Shown here piece by piece: positions 29,494-42,114 of a stretch of 64,000 bases of DNA; positions within the stretch are counted from its first letter, which is position 1, and each line of letters opens with the position of its first letter. The stretch spans positions 28,015,927 through 28,079,926 of the forward strand of contig NC_037597.1 of assembly GCF_003073045.1 (NCBI RefSeq), given 5' to 3'. The position numbers and the translations under genes were made by a program. Below the pieces are notes generated by a model that did no database searches, was not told where the DNA came from, and saw only the letters and a list, made by a program, of their open reading frames with translations. The DNA is from Pomacea canaliculata. Its lineage: Eukaryota; Mollusca; Gastropoda; Architaenioglossa; Ampullariidae.

Positions 29494-32400
29494 TCAATTT
29501 CTTTTTATTTTCTTTGACCTGCCTGAAGAAAACTTTGCCCCTTTCTTGCTGTCCTTTGATTTCCCCTTTCTGCTGACACGCTCATTCTTGTTGCCCTTCA
29601 ATTTCCCCTTTCTGTTGACACCCCTTTTCACGTGTGGTACTGCGGGTTGGCTGGCAGGTCCTAGCACTCGTGTCACTTCGTCCACTTTTTTCTTTTTACT
29701 TTTATTCCGTTTGGCCAGCGTCTTGAAGAAAGATGTTTTTGTTCCTCTGAGAGCCGCAGTAGCGTTACTTGGTCCCCACGACTTGCGATGCTCACGCTTG
29801 GTCTCCTTACCTTTTCCTGTTGGTGTTAAAGCACTGTAGGCATGTCAAGGATGTCATACCACTACTGTCAATCTTACAAGCACCATTTTCACTGTATGAT
29901 TCATGCTGGTACATTGACTAAACATAGTGCATTAATTAACTTGTTATAATTTTTTTTCATAAGAAATGCAACTTCGTCCTATAACAGTAGATTACACAAC
30001 ATGGTATAAGAAAACCTGAATCCAGAAAATATTCATATGGTTGAATAGTGTATGTGGAAAACAAAATCAAAATTCTTCCTTAAAAAACCTGGGGGAAGGG
30101 GAAATCTGGTTTAGGCTGACAGGCATTGCATGTACAATGCAAAACAGCAATGTTCTATGCTCATGAAAGTCAGGACTATTACCATAAAAAACTGGATTTA
30201 TCAGAGAAAGCAAAAGGAAATAGAAGGAGGGGGTTGGATTTTCTCTGCCTTCCACATGGTATACTCTAGTCCAGTGGTTCTTAACCTTGTTTGAGGTACC
30301 GAAGCCACAAGTATCATTTGCACATTCACCATACCCTTCTTTAGTGCCATCGCAAATTTACATAATCAGTCAGGTGTGTCATGACCTCCGTCGCGAAGAC
30401 TCCGCCAAACCCCTGAGACCAACTCACAGAACCCCTAGGTTCGATAGAACCCCGGTTAAGATCCACTGCTCTAGTCATAGTGAACCACTACTCCAAAGTG
30501 CATTCGCCTTAAAGCCATTCAACTATGTGACACTTTATGGAGAAAACTGCTGTGCGATACTCTATTTTACTGCCCTCACTAAACTTGTGGCTTCACTTTA
30601 TTTTGTCATCCTCGCCAAACTCATGATTTGAGACAACATTATTATCATCATCATCATCATCAAGGGCTTTGCTGGGGTGACAGCTGGGCTTAAATGACAA
30701 AAAAAATAAATAAATAAAAAAAAAAAAATAAAATAAAAGGATATTTTCTTCAGCTGCTTTGATTGAGTGGGTTGTTCTGAGCATCTCTGTATACGAAGCT
30801 CTCTTCCTTCAAGTTTTAAGCCTTGTAGTTTCATGGCAAGAGAGACGCTGTCCTTAGACTGGGGAGCAAAATAAGTAACAAGGTAGCATTAGCTTCTCAC
30901 TTGCCTTTGTACCAGCAACTCATAGTGCACACACAGCCAACATTAACTGTACAGCATCTATACCCCACAGATGTTGCTTTACCCCTGATACTGTAGTTAT
31001 AAAGAAATGGCAAAGATGACCTGGGAAAAGTAACATAAAAAAAAAATCCATATGATCTGAAAGCTGCTTTGTAACTACAGAGACAAGACACTTGTCCTTG
31101 AGTTCCCCACTTTGCCCAGGGGTTTTCCATCACTTCACGTCTTTTGCAATTCTCAAGTGTCTAAGCCTTAATAAGCCTCATTGCGGAGGTAGTTATAATG
31201 GAGATGATACTGATATAGTGCAATACATCCGTAAACAATGTTTGGATCATATCTAAGATCTGAATACAGGTCTTAATGAGGATGTTTCACTGTGTTTAAG
31301 CATATAATATAATCATTATAAAGCCAATCATTATAGGAGAAATAAAGTAGGAGAACTAACCTTGAACAAAACATAACAGAATCCCTTGCCAAGGTTTGTT
31401 TTACGATCCCGAATGATACGAACATTGTCTATCTCACCGCAGTCAGTAAAGTGAGAGCGAACTGATTCTTCTTCTATAGCTGAAAAATATAAACAAAATT
31501 TTAAAATATACTTAAATATTGCTGTCTCATGTAGATAATGTAAGAATGCATGTATTATCACAGATAATATAAGAACGCGTGTATACTATTTATAGCTTTG
31601 TGAGCTTTATGAAAATGTAATTGGAATGATTCATTCCTCCAAGGGCATACATTCAGATACAGGATAGGCTGTCTCATATTGCATCCACAAATTCTTTTAA
31701 CACAGCAGGCCTAAACTATGAAAAATTTTGCAGTTAAAACTCACTGAATGGAAGATTTCCCACAAACACCGACCTCGCATTGTCATGCTGCAATATTGTA
31801 AAGAAGAAAAATAATTATGAACACACACTGCATGAATTACTTCAAGTCTGCTCGTGTAAATGAGGTAAGTTTCAACTGTCATGGTAACAGAAAAGTTGGC
31901 CAAAAATTAAAGCATTAACTTATGTATGAAGCTACTGAAATCACAAGATGATAATTACAATATCACATCATACATTTACCATTTGCTGAATTTTCAAATA
32001 GGACATCTACAAATGATTGCCTAATACATGAGTAACACAAAAACCTAAGGACAAATTTAAAATGGATCTTTAAAAAAAAAACAAAAACCAGAAAGAAGCA
32101 TTTCAACAAAAAATTATAATACTCGTTTTAGTCTTAGAAAATTGGATGTTTACTGAGGAAATTGTTTAAAAATTCATAACATGGACACAAATATGCAAAT
32201 GCACTATTAATTTGCATCTTCAAGGGCACCTTTTCTTTGCAGGCAAGGTCTACTCTCAGGTGCAAGCCGTCTACCAAATGTCCATTTCTGTGAAGAAAAT
32301 ATTAACAAGCCTTCAGCAAGCAATGTGAAACTGTTGGAGCAATAAAGAAAAGATAATGGATAGAAAATTTAAAGTGTTAAAAACAAATTATGAGCACTAT

Positions 32401-35400
32401 TGACCATACAGCCTTATAGCAGCATACCTGTTAATATAAACATGCACCTGAGTCAAGTGACCTATAGTGCCAACTCATGCATTTGGGAAAACAGTTTGAA
32501 GAGGGGGAAAAATGCTACACTACTTACAGATTCAAGGCTGTTTTAGCTGCAGCTTCCTGAGTGAAACATATATATGCTGCAATGTTGTGTCGCTGTTCAT
32601 GAAATTCTTTCCTGAAACATTTACCCAAGTCAAATTTACTGTTGCCATAGCAGCAGTGTATGTAGAATAACTGGCCCTGCCACTACCTAGGTATTCTTAA
32701 AGCTTTGTGATGTCTTTAATGACTACTCAACTCTATAAAATATTCTCCCTACAAGAGCCGGGGAGTCATCAGTTTATCTATGCCCATCCTTACCTCTATA
32801 CAGCTCTATAGTTGGAGTTTTCAAGGATCCTTCAAGGTCACATCTTTATTATTTCCAGATATACCTCTGATCAGACTTAATTAGTATACTTGTCTTATCA
32901 TCCCACTAATCTTCAATTATGCTTATTTTGTAAATAAAACTTACTTGATCACTGAAACTCTCTTTGGCAAAGTCAGATCAGCCACAGGCTGCAGCAGAAA
33001 TGATCCAAGAAAAAAATAACTGAAATGTTGTCATGACTTAAACAATTTCATGAAAAATGTAGTATAGTTATTAGTATAGTCCTGGTTTGATCTAGAAGTT
33101 CTTTTTTCCCTGTTCAGTTCTATCACAAACTTGTATTACTGGACTGCTTGCACACTATTTTTTCCAGTCAACTACTAAAACGAGGCTGGTGTATACAAAG
33201 TTTCCTGTTTAGCCACATTTCAGCTTAGATACCAGAATGAGGCTAGTCTATACAAAGCTTCCGGTTTAGTCGTATTCATTGTTTAGGCTCACCGAGACTA
33301 ACAGCGGAGAACTTCGCAAGAGGCTAAGCGTTGGTCTTGGCAGACAGACAGCAGTCCACATACACACGCTCATGGTTCTATAATAAGTTGCTATAGGTTG
33401 CCCAAATGGCATAACCTTTTTACTAATTATCTAACTAAAAAAAAAATTAAAAAAAATAAATAAATAAACCTAGTAAGTGCACAAACTTTGGTTCTCACTT
33501 TATTCTGCATGGTGATTATTTATCACAACCTGCTTTACCTCAATAACAAAATATATTCCATCTAAACTATGATACCAGAGATTTTGCTTCCTTTCTTTCC
33601 TTAGCTGCCATACAGGTAAGAATTTTTATTTGTGTACATCCATTGTAATTAAACAGTTCAAGACTTCTTAATGTCATGTGGTTAGTTTACACATTTTAAA
33701 CCATAGTCAAATACCATTAATCTTATACCTTTGCTGTTTGTATAAAATCTCTTGTAACTACTACCATAAAAACAAGTTATGCAATTACTTGAGTTCACAT
33801 ACCGCACAACGAAAACGGATGCTTTCTATCTCACCAAACTCCCGGAAAAGCTTTGCGAGTTTCTGCAACAAATGAGATCCAAAAGAACAAGAACGATATG
33901 ATGTGGTGTAAGATGGCCAGTTACCTTGCTCTGCACTGTGCAATCCACACATACCCTAATGCTGAACTAATATCTAATGACCTAACCTATAGCCATCATC
34001 TGTCAAACATTTAGCCTGTTATACATGATAAGCATATCTTAAAGGCTAACCCAAGCTGAACATGAAATTAAGCTGAAAGGTGCTATTAACTAATTAACCC
34101 ATTTATGCCAGAGGCTGAAATTCATGTATGTGACCTATAGATATTAAAGGAAAAAGAATTTGAAGAGAAAAAATTATTTTGTTCTTTTGCTGAGTTAATG
34201 ATATGGTGTTCAAAAAATGGAATGCTAGGCAAATCCACTGCTACAATGCACATAACATACAGAACTCTCTTCTCTACTGTTCCAATGATGGAACACGAGG
34301 CATAAACGGGTAAGGTCAGCAGAATGGAATAAATCTCAAATTACTAGCCCATTTCTAGGTGATTACCCAAGCTTTCTGTGACCTTTAGAGTACACAGCTA
34401 TTTGCCTTCTTATCTGACCAAGCATGATTCAACAATATTATATCACATACCCAGCCCTCTTTAAGGTTTGTAAAAGTCTGATGTTAAATAAATATGTCCA
34501 ATTTAAATGACAAGATTAATGTAATGATGTGTTTCTGACTATGATTGCATCTACCAGATTGGTACATAAATTATTCTGCTACAAAACAGTCATCTAAAAC
34601 CTTTCGTCTAAACATAAAAACAAACCTTTTTGTCAAATGACAATGGCACATTTCCCACAAAAATTGTTCGTTTCTCTGTCACTTTTTTCAGTCTATCTCG
34701 CCTTGGACGTTTGAGTTCCCTCCTTTCTTCTTCATCGCTGTCATCTTCAGCAATAGATGACTTTGCTCTCTTTTTTTGAGTTCTATTTTCACACAGATGA
34801 ACAATATAAAATGTATAAGATTTAGCTTACACAGCCATAAGGCATTAAAATATCTTTCCTCATTATATATATGTATGAATATATATATAGCGAGTAGCTG
34901 TATCACACCATCACAAATATAGGAGAATGCAGTTATCATTGACCTTACTCTACCTCATAAATCAGCCATTTTCTTTAAAAAATGAAAGGAAATCACCTGT
35001 CTGCCTTGTCTGCTTTTCGCAAACTTTCATGCACAATACCAGGAGGAGGGTTGAAGCCTGGAATTTTACTTCCACTGGCAGCGCTAGAAATCTTTTCGAC
35101 CTGAAAATAGAGAAGCTTCTTGTCTCTACTTTTCTATGCATGTCTACATTTTACGATGATGATAATAATAATAAATAACTGGGTCTATAGAGTGCATGTA
35201 CCCACTTGTTGTAAAGCTGGTGTTTTATACTGAACTAGCATCTAAGGCTATATCATGGCAAGCACGTCAGCCCTGTAAACAGATTCCACATGCAGAAGAA
35301 CAGCGTGCCCGAGACTAGAGCTGAACTTGGCCACATAAACAATGGAGATGAAACAAAAAGAAAAAAAGGGGGGTTGGCGGAGGTATTCAGAAGAACGGTA

Positions 35401-35642
35401 AAAGAAGAGAGGCTCTTAGCAACTGAAAATAAAAAACAACGTTCTAATGTCTCGTGATAAACACTCAACATTTTATTTACCTGGTTCTTTAACACCGGTG
35501 GACTGGCATACAATGGAGTAGCTAACTTAGTGGCAGCAAAGAGACTGGTCAGCCTTTTATCCGATTTTTCTGATGACTTTTTCTTCTCCTTGTTGCCCAG
35601 TATCTGAGCAACCAGGCCTGGTGTATACTCTGTATCTTCCAT
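29494..35642 (-). CDS. RBM34: RBM34, RNA-binding protein 34 (two RRMs, nucleolar)
   Basis: Relative of yeast Nop12, which acts in pre-rRNA processing. Exons with matching phases: 35642-35481, 35100-34997, 34782-34626, 33862-33803, 32988-32945, 32611-32528, 32287-32230, 31787-31745 and 31479-31361. Exon 10 starts at 30858 and the last exon is 29833-29494. RRM1 begins [12 protein letters not shown] and continues [17 protein letters not shown], then [23 protein letters not shown]2 has SVFVGNLPF (RNP2) and [10 protein letters not shown] (RNP1), then [20 protein letters not shown]. The N-terminus has the short [19 protein letters not shown] block seen in the family, and the C-terminus is very Lys/Arg-rich. 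The donor of exon 10 is not found: the frame runs into an A/T-rich simple stretch. A few residues there are therefore unknown, and an extra exon is possible. Confidence 0.9.
30272..30468. mobile_element. hAT-like MITE with perfect 8-bp target duplication, in the last RBM34 intron
   Basis: 197 bp. The ends cagtggttcttaacct and ggttaagatccactg are inverted repeats. ctctagtc occurs exactly on both sides (30264-30271 and 30469-30476), the 8-bp duplication typical of hAT elements. Confidence 0.85.
35185..35345. repeat. interspersed repeat related to 23115-23245
   Basis: It follows an aat/gat microsatellite and shares with the 23.1-kb copy the order gtgttttaa, aaggct, ctgtaaacagat, atgcagag, gagact/gagaca. 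Identity is low, so it is an old family. It lies in intron 1 of RBM34. Confidence 0.5.
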
Positions 35643-35945
35643 CGTCTTTACCCGACAGATTCTCGATCTTTTCAGTTAATAAGTCGAACACTCACTAAAA
35701 CATTCTTTGTACACACACTCTTACTTCAATGGGGACATAAAATTAAAATAACAGAACAGTTAAACGATCCTCAGAAACTGAACTGCAGTACAACAGTAAA
35801 GTCATAATTCTAAAACCATTCTATAAAGTTGCTACTTGCTCACACCGTGTAAATAACAGAAGCTCACGTGTTAGCCAAAGCGGAAGTGAACAAGGGAGAC
35901 AAGTCTGAACTACTCAGGAGAGGCGGCAGACGACAGAGGTGACCA
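35643..35945 (-). promoter_or_regulatory. RBM34 promoter region
   Basis: Upstream of the ATG there is no TATA box at a useful distance, but an E-box cacgtg (35865-35870) and an ETS-like cggaagtg (35881-35888) are close together. E-boxes are frequent in promoters of ribosome-biogenesis genes. The role is inferred. Confidence 0.4.
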
Positions 35946-37029
35946 CAGACTTTCACAAGACGAGACATTCGATGTCACCGCGAACTTGTATTACACGTGA
36001 TGTTACGACTTGTGTGTATATAATTATATATTTCTTTGATCCTTACTCGTTGGGCTTACAACGTTTAGTTCACGCTCTTTTTTTCATGATTAAAGTGCAT
36101 TTTGTTAAACAAAATCTTGATCGTTACTCTCCTTTGTTTAAAAGACATCTCTGTTTACATTTCCATGCCATCTTCGTTTGTTTGTTTTTTTTTTAAATCG
36201 TCGGTGTTCATCCAGAACATCTTTGCTGAAATTTAATATTGAGGATATTAAGCTGTTTCTGTTGCCTATCACGTGATATGCAAATGAAGGTCATACCCTT
36301 GAGGCTGTATGAAGCGAAAGTCGTTTTCCCATGGTAAAATGGAAACTCAAGGAAAATCTTATTTTTTTAGCAACAATGTAATAGTCAGATCGCGTGCAAC
36401 ACTACTCCATGCATATTTGTCACCGCTTTGGGTGTGAAAAACATCTGCGGGCTCTGGACACCGTTTTGTAACTTCAGAAACAAGAGGCATGTCCTATCGT
36501 TCCCCTTGGACAAATATTTTTTTCAATCTTTAAATTTTTTAAAATTTGGAATTATCGTCCTGATTTACTTCATCAATTTTTATATATAGAGAGAATATCT
36601 GCATGTTTTGAAATGTTTACTTTGATGAAATGATCGAGCCATTTACGCATCTGCATGTTATAATTTCTTATTTTCTAATAAATGAGAGCACTCATGTTTG
36701 CCGTGTTAGAGTAATGAATTTGTTAGGCTTGTTCTACTTCCATAAACAAATTTGACGTTGCTTGTTCTAGTTTTCAGGGCATGGGTAACTTAATAACTTA
36801 ATAAGAATTAGGCATTAGAGGTAGATAATAGGTATTTGCGGTGTAGAAGTTAGGTATGTGTAATGTAGGATGGAACTCGTTTGCACGTGTAATGAGGTAA
36901 ATAAATCAATTTTAAATTTATGCACCTCTCTCATGTGTGACTCAGCATGTGTTATACGTTTGTCCTCGTCGTATAAATGAAATAATTATAAATATATTTG
37001 TTGGACGAATGAAACTTGTGTCGTCTCAT
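35946..37029. other. AT-rich intergenic stretch
   Basis: No coding, repeat or RNA signal recognised. The short open frames here look like chance. Confidence 0.5.
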
Positions 37030-37470
37030 GATTCCAAAATCGTAAACCAAGCAGTTGTGAATCACAGAGCACACATGATGAGAGAATCCATCCAATATGG
37101 AGCTGAACGACGCATCGAAAAGAAACATTTTTTGAGGGTTTTGTTTTGTGGATTCCAAGGCCAAGTGTGGTAGGGTAGTAGATGGAAGAAAAAAAAAAAA
37201 AAAAAAAAAACGCAACGCGAGATATTGGTGAAACCGGACTAACCCGCTTTACCAGGCTAACTATACACTGTGACCGGACCATCAGTTAGTCGCGGCTCCT
37301 AGAAGCCCTGGTGCCACTCAGTCCCTTCCTCTTCGTTGTTCCAGGGAAGAGCAGAGCTTGGAGTCCACAAAAGACCCTGCTTTTTCCAAAAGTATGTTCT
37401 CTTCGGTGTATCGTTCAGCTCCGCATCGGATGGCTTCTCACTCTCAACATGTTTGTGATTCACAATTGCT
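37030..37470. repeat. imperfect inverted repeat (foldback element)
   Basis: The left arm (about 37030-37165), reverse-complemented, matches the right arm (about 37347-37470). Shared blocks are ccacaaaa, tcgttcagctcc, attctc/cttctcac and gtgattcacaa. The spacer is about 180 bp. The arms are diverged, so it is old. It is probably a non-autonomous DNA transposon, but no target duplication was found. Confidence 0.5.
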
Positions 37471-37546
37471 TTCGTCCGCTATTTAACCGTGCACGACTTT
37501 CATAGCGGGCATCCAGACACACACAAGATGCAAGGCAAGATAAACA

Positions 37547-37552
37547 TTTATT
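37547..37552 (-). terminator. polyadenylation signal of the VWD/C8-like secreted-protein gene
   Basis: AATAAA on the minus strand (tttatt on plus), about 165 bp after the stop codon at 37718. Confidence 0.55.
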
Positions 37553-37717
37553 GCAATGATCTGGGTTATTTATTCAATTTACTTTCAGATGACAGAGGAG
37601 ATAAAGAAAAGATCTGTGCTGTTAATGTTTAGCAGGAAGTTTTTAATCTTGTAAAGGCTAGTGTTTTAAGTATTGTTGTGGATGAGGACTCAGCGGGGTC
37701 GCAAGGAAAAGTCAGTT

Positions 37718-40533
37718 TTACTGAGGACAACCCTCCTCTTCTCCATCCAACACCCAGCGGAGACCAGAGTAGCAGTGGGCCTTGTCGATCTTGGTCTTCA
37801 GCCCCGGGAACTCACGGCAGTCATCAACAGCTTCGGCGAGGGCGTTACAGTTCTTCTTGATGTCCTTAGCTGGTGAGGGAAATCCGCTGCAAGCCCAGTC
37901 CACGCATTTCTGACGATACCAAACAGATCGTTATCACTGGTGTAGTCGTCACATGACATACGTTATAAAAATGACAAGCATTAGTCTCGCAAACTGAAGT
38001 ATTAGAATCTGACAAGAAGCATTGAGAGAATGCAGGAAAAGACAGTCCCAACAAGCTAATCGCACTTACCGTAAAGACTTGCATAGGGTCGTAAGTGTAC
38101 TTAGAGAGACACTGTCTGTGTCCGGCACTGCCCACGGTCCGCCAGCAGAGCGCTACCGCCTCCTCTCGCGCCGTGTCGTTGACACAGCTGTTGATGATGT
38201 AGCCCTGGGCCTCCTCACACAACGGGTTGATGCTGCAGGTGAGGGGACACAATAAGCGGCAGGCTGATCAAGGATATAGCATTAGCTCAGACACACTAAT
38301 CACTCACTACCGGGCGAGCTGCCGGAAACTCACAGATACATTTCAAGCTGGATGAAGGGTACGCACACTTTACGTGCCCAAGGAAACTCTCTCATCAACT
38401 AACGAGAAAATGATGTTTACTGTAACGTTAGTTAAGAATAATCCCAACAATTAAGTGAATTATTAACATTCTAAAGTCTAAACGACTGCATGTCATGTGA
38501 TGAAATTATCGATGACGATAACATGCCATGTACAAAAGACAAGGAGATCGTACTTACGTGTCGTACTGGGTTATAGTCGGATTGGTGAAAACGTCGTAGA
38601 TGACAGCGGCCTCTTCGTCTTTAATGATGCTCATTTTATCCGTTCTTTTTCGGACATAGTTGTTGGTACCGTTACCTGTAACACACACACACACACGTGT
38701 ATCAAGAACAAGTAGTCTTGTGTGAGCACTATCAAATATTCTCTACGCGAGTCCTAGCGGAGAAAACTATTTTCCAATAATTAGTCTAGAGATAAGAAAG
38801 AATGGCTCGTTGGTTCTAGTAACGAAGTGGAAAGCTGCTTCATGAAGGTGGAAAGATAACTCGTTGGCGCTACTCACCACAAAGTTGTTGCGGATAAGGA
38901 ACAAGCTTGACATTAGCGGCGTTACAGATGAACTTCCAGTCAGATGACGACTGTCTGTCGCCGGACACCTCGTACAGGCCGAACTCCAAGGAAAAGACGT
39001 TGTTCTTCTCGGTGACGATGACAGACAGGCCGTCACTGGCGATGCTGACATCGAAAATATCTGCCAGCTCAAGGTCGCCTCCCTTTTTGTTATATGGCTG
39101 ACGATTGGTGCTACCTTGACATTGCATCTCCTTCACGTACTGTAACCACCACATATTATATTAAAACATTATTCTCGTTATTACAGTGGTAGGAGCTTAA
39201 CATCACATTACTTTTATCAGGGCCAACTTTTACGTGGGCGGTGCCTATCTCCTCTCCCTCACTGCCTTACCTCCCCCAGCCCTCGACATTGTCAGGTCAA
39301 CATAGGGAAGTAGGCTGCGTCACGTGAGTATAAATCTGGTTCGAAAGCCGTTGTTCTAAAATCTAGGCTTTCCCAACGCAAACAGGTGCGTTTAGTCGCA
39401 AGGTACCAAACAATCGGCAGAGTACAAGCCTTCTGAAGACAGCCTCGTAATGGAGGCGTGTCCCCCTTTCTTTATTAACATTATACCTCTCACAAACCGA
39501 GCTTCCGACTTGGACAGTTTGTAATAAAACCTTGTAATCCCTGTTGTAATAGGGTTAAACCAACTTGCAAACAAATTCATCATCCACCCTTATTATTTAT
39601 CTGCAGCTCACAAACCTGGCCTGCAATCTTGATGGTCGTACGCCCGTACCAGGCCTTGTCGTCCGACAGTCGAGTCACCCCCAGCCAGGCGGAGTAGGTC
39701 AGATACCGGACACCATTCCAGGCATTACCTGGTGTGAAGGTTATCTGGTAGTCGCCGCACACCTGGTTGCGGATGGCGTTGAATTTGCAAGGAAACTCCA
39801 CTTTCACCTTGTCACCAGAGAACTGGTACAGGTAATGTCCCAGCTCACCGTAGCAGACATACTCTGTCTGACCTGTCATATGACAAAGCACTGATGCAGG
39901 CGAGAGTAGCGACAGTGTTCTCACAATCTACATTTTAGTCTGCATGCATGAGAGAGAACAAGGATGCATGTGATGAGCAAAGCTAAGCGTCCCTGCCAGT
40001 CACGTGCCTCGTCAAAACAAATACAATATTTGTCTCGAGAAAGGTCTCGCAAGAGAAAAAAACAAAAACTAATGTCTGTCTCAGGACAAGATCAGAGTCT
40101 GTCTCATGAAGGTTTGCGCCCAAGAAATGGTTTAAAGTTTCAGCTTCAGGAGTGGGACTAGAGTTTCTAAGGAGAGGTTTAGAGTTTCTTTTTAGTGACG
40201 ACTAAAGTTGCTGTCTCAATTAATCAGGAATTCATTACTCAGAAAAAGAATATAAAGTGTCTGTCTCAAAAAAAAGTCTGGAATATCTGTCTCAAGAAAT
40301 GTCTGGAGCATCTGTATCACGAAAAGGTTTAGCGTGTCCGTCAAATAAAAGGTCTGAGGTTTTCGTTTCAGGAATAAAATTGTGGCATCCCAATAAAGAA
40401 TATGCGGAGCCCGCGTGTCAAGAAAAGGGGCAGAGAATATTGATGTCAGCTCATGGTAGGTGCATGTTGGTGTGTCCAGCTCACCTTCAGCGACCCAAAC
40501 GACCAGCAGGACTAACAGAGACAGGGGCGCCAT
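37718..40533 (-). CDS. secreted protein with VWD-like and C8-like regions, 346 aa
   Basis: Six coding exons with matching phases: 40533-40485, 39872-39616, 39139-38878, 38675-38558, 38232-38070 and 37909-37718. Exon 1 starts MAPLSLLVLLVVWVAEG, a clear signal peptide. Exon 2 has YLYQFSGDKVKVEFPCKF, VCGDYQITFTPGN and YSAWLGVTRLS. Exon 3 has DIFDVSIASDGLSVIVTEKN. Their beta-strand pattern resembles a von Willebrand D domain without the usual GDPH start. Exons 5-6 hold about ten cysteines (CEEAQGYIINSC, ALCWRT, RQCLSKY, KCVDWACSG, DDCREFPG), like the C8 domain that follows VWD. The protein probably works outside the cell. I do not recognise the family, and its function is unknown. A TATA box and an untranslated first exon lie upstream, suggesting strong, tissue-restricted expression. 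Confidence 0.82.
40010..40440. repeat. degenerate tandem repeat of about 28-33 bp in intron 1 of the VWD/C8-like gene
   Basis: More than ten diverged units with the core gtctgtctcaagaaa and ggtctgga/ggtttaga. Units are clearest between 40255 and 40400. No protein is encoded. Confidence 0.65.
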
Positions 40534-40855
40534 CTCGAGTCACCTGTAACCACGGGAGTTCTGTTAACCACTGCGGGACTCTTGGCACTAGTTGAGAGAT
40601 CACAAAGTAAGGTCGTCTAACTTTATCGGACATTACTAATAACAGATTTCGCATTCACCCCATCACTGAAACCTGACGCGCATAACGATAGAAAAAAACA
40701 AAAAACAAAAAAAAAAAAACGACGATACTTGAAAAATGCAAGTGTTTGTTAGCTGACTGGAAAATTGAGAGAGATGCAGAATTTAACAGGCACCATGCAG
40801 TTTCTCATTATGGTCACCGTCGGTTTTCGTGGCTAAGATAACGAACAATACTCAC

Positions 40856-40931
40856 CAAATCTTTGGAACGACTAGAAGCTTCTGGTCGGTCGTGAGAGTT
40901 GCTTGGGAGTTCTTGCTCCTCAGCTTTTATA
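40856..40931 (-). promoter_or_regulatory. TATA box and untranslated first exon of the VWD/C8-like gene
   Basis: TATAAAAG on the minus strand (40931-40924) places a start site near 40900. An exon to about 40856 ends in a good donor (gtgagtatt). The coding exon then begins at 40543 after ggttacag, 10 bp before the ATG. Confidence 0.6.
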
Positions 40932-40944
40932 TCAGTTGGTTCAA

Positions 40945-42110
40945 TGGTTTCACCTTGTGCTGAATGACGGATTATTCAGAAAACTTAGATTGAAAGAAAT
41001 GTTTGCTTTAGTTGTGTGCTCCTTCCCAGAACAGATGTTAAGAGTTAAGTACAATCTGTTGTATTTCCTCTCAAAAAAGTAAGCCTGGAGAGGTTGTCTG
41101 GAGTGTTCTGCATGCCATTTGACCATCTGCTGCGTCATCTTGGCCTCCTCAGTGGCGTGGGTCTTGTTGAGCTTTTGACTTTTCGTTAAAAGGAAAAACA
41201 AATGTGTGTATTGAACGAACTCAGCTTTCTTTCTCACATTTCATACGTTCATTGCAGGATCCCCCGTACGCTCATTTTATCGTGTTTTCTGATCGTTGTT
41301 AATTTGATCTCAACCCGGTGCTCTGATCATAATCGCTTACCTTTTTGACAGGACATTTGCTCAGTGCCCCACGTAAAAGATGCAAACAAATTGAAATATT
41401 TGCACGCTTTCTTATCTGATCGACAACTGGTAGGGAAGAAATCCTTCTCGGCTCCTGTATTCTCAAGGGGACGTAAACATTCCGCCACTCCCCGGGAGAG
41501 GCCAACGCTGGAGACGGTCGCCATGGAGTCAGGCAGTAGATGTCCATTCAAGAAGAGGATATTGCACAACTTCGTTTGCTGACGACCGATCAACATCATC
41601 TGACTTTGCCAGGGCTCAAAACAAGGTGCACTCCCTTGATCAACGCAGTTCTTTGCCAGGTTCACTCCCCTTTCTCCACAATTATTGAAACCCACTTTAG
41701 TGCTCCTAATTTGCTTAATTTTCCTTTGCAAAGAGGGTGAGTGGACAGAAACTGACAGCAAAGTGTCCGTCACCAAAATGAGTTGTGGGTCGTTGGTCTA
41801 GTCTCCGAGATAACAGGGGAGAGAAAATCCCAACTAATCCAAAATGCCTTATTTTGTGCTGCTAGCCTGTACAATGAAGAGTATGGGTTTGTGTTTATTT
41901 GGTGAACAATTTGCCGATGACACTGCCTTGCTGTCACTTTTGTATTTTTGTATAACAATGAACATATTCATAGTGGCGCTCTCTCTGACTTTGTGGGCTG
42001 ACACTTCCTTGTCTAAAATGCCTCAAAAACAAAGGAAGTGATCTTCGACTTTCGGATGAACAAGGACTAAAGTAACTAAACTGACTGAAACTTTACATAA
42101 TTAGTTTAGT
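40945..42110. other. intergenic stretch without a recognised gene
   Basis: A minus-strand open stretch at 41776-41327 (about 150 codons) and an overlapping plus-strand one lack start context, splice sites and family motifs. I see no supported feature. Confidence 0.45.
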
Positions 42111-42114
42111 CCTT

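Noticed and set aside
41327-41776. 150-codon minus-strand open frame
   Set aside because: No homology recognised, no promoter, splice or poly(A) context, and an overlapping open frame on the other strand.
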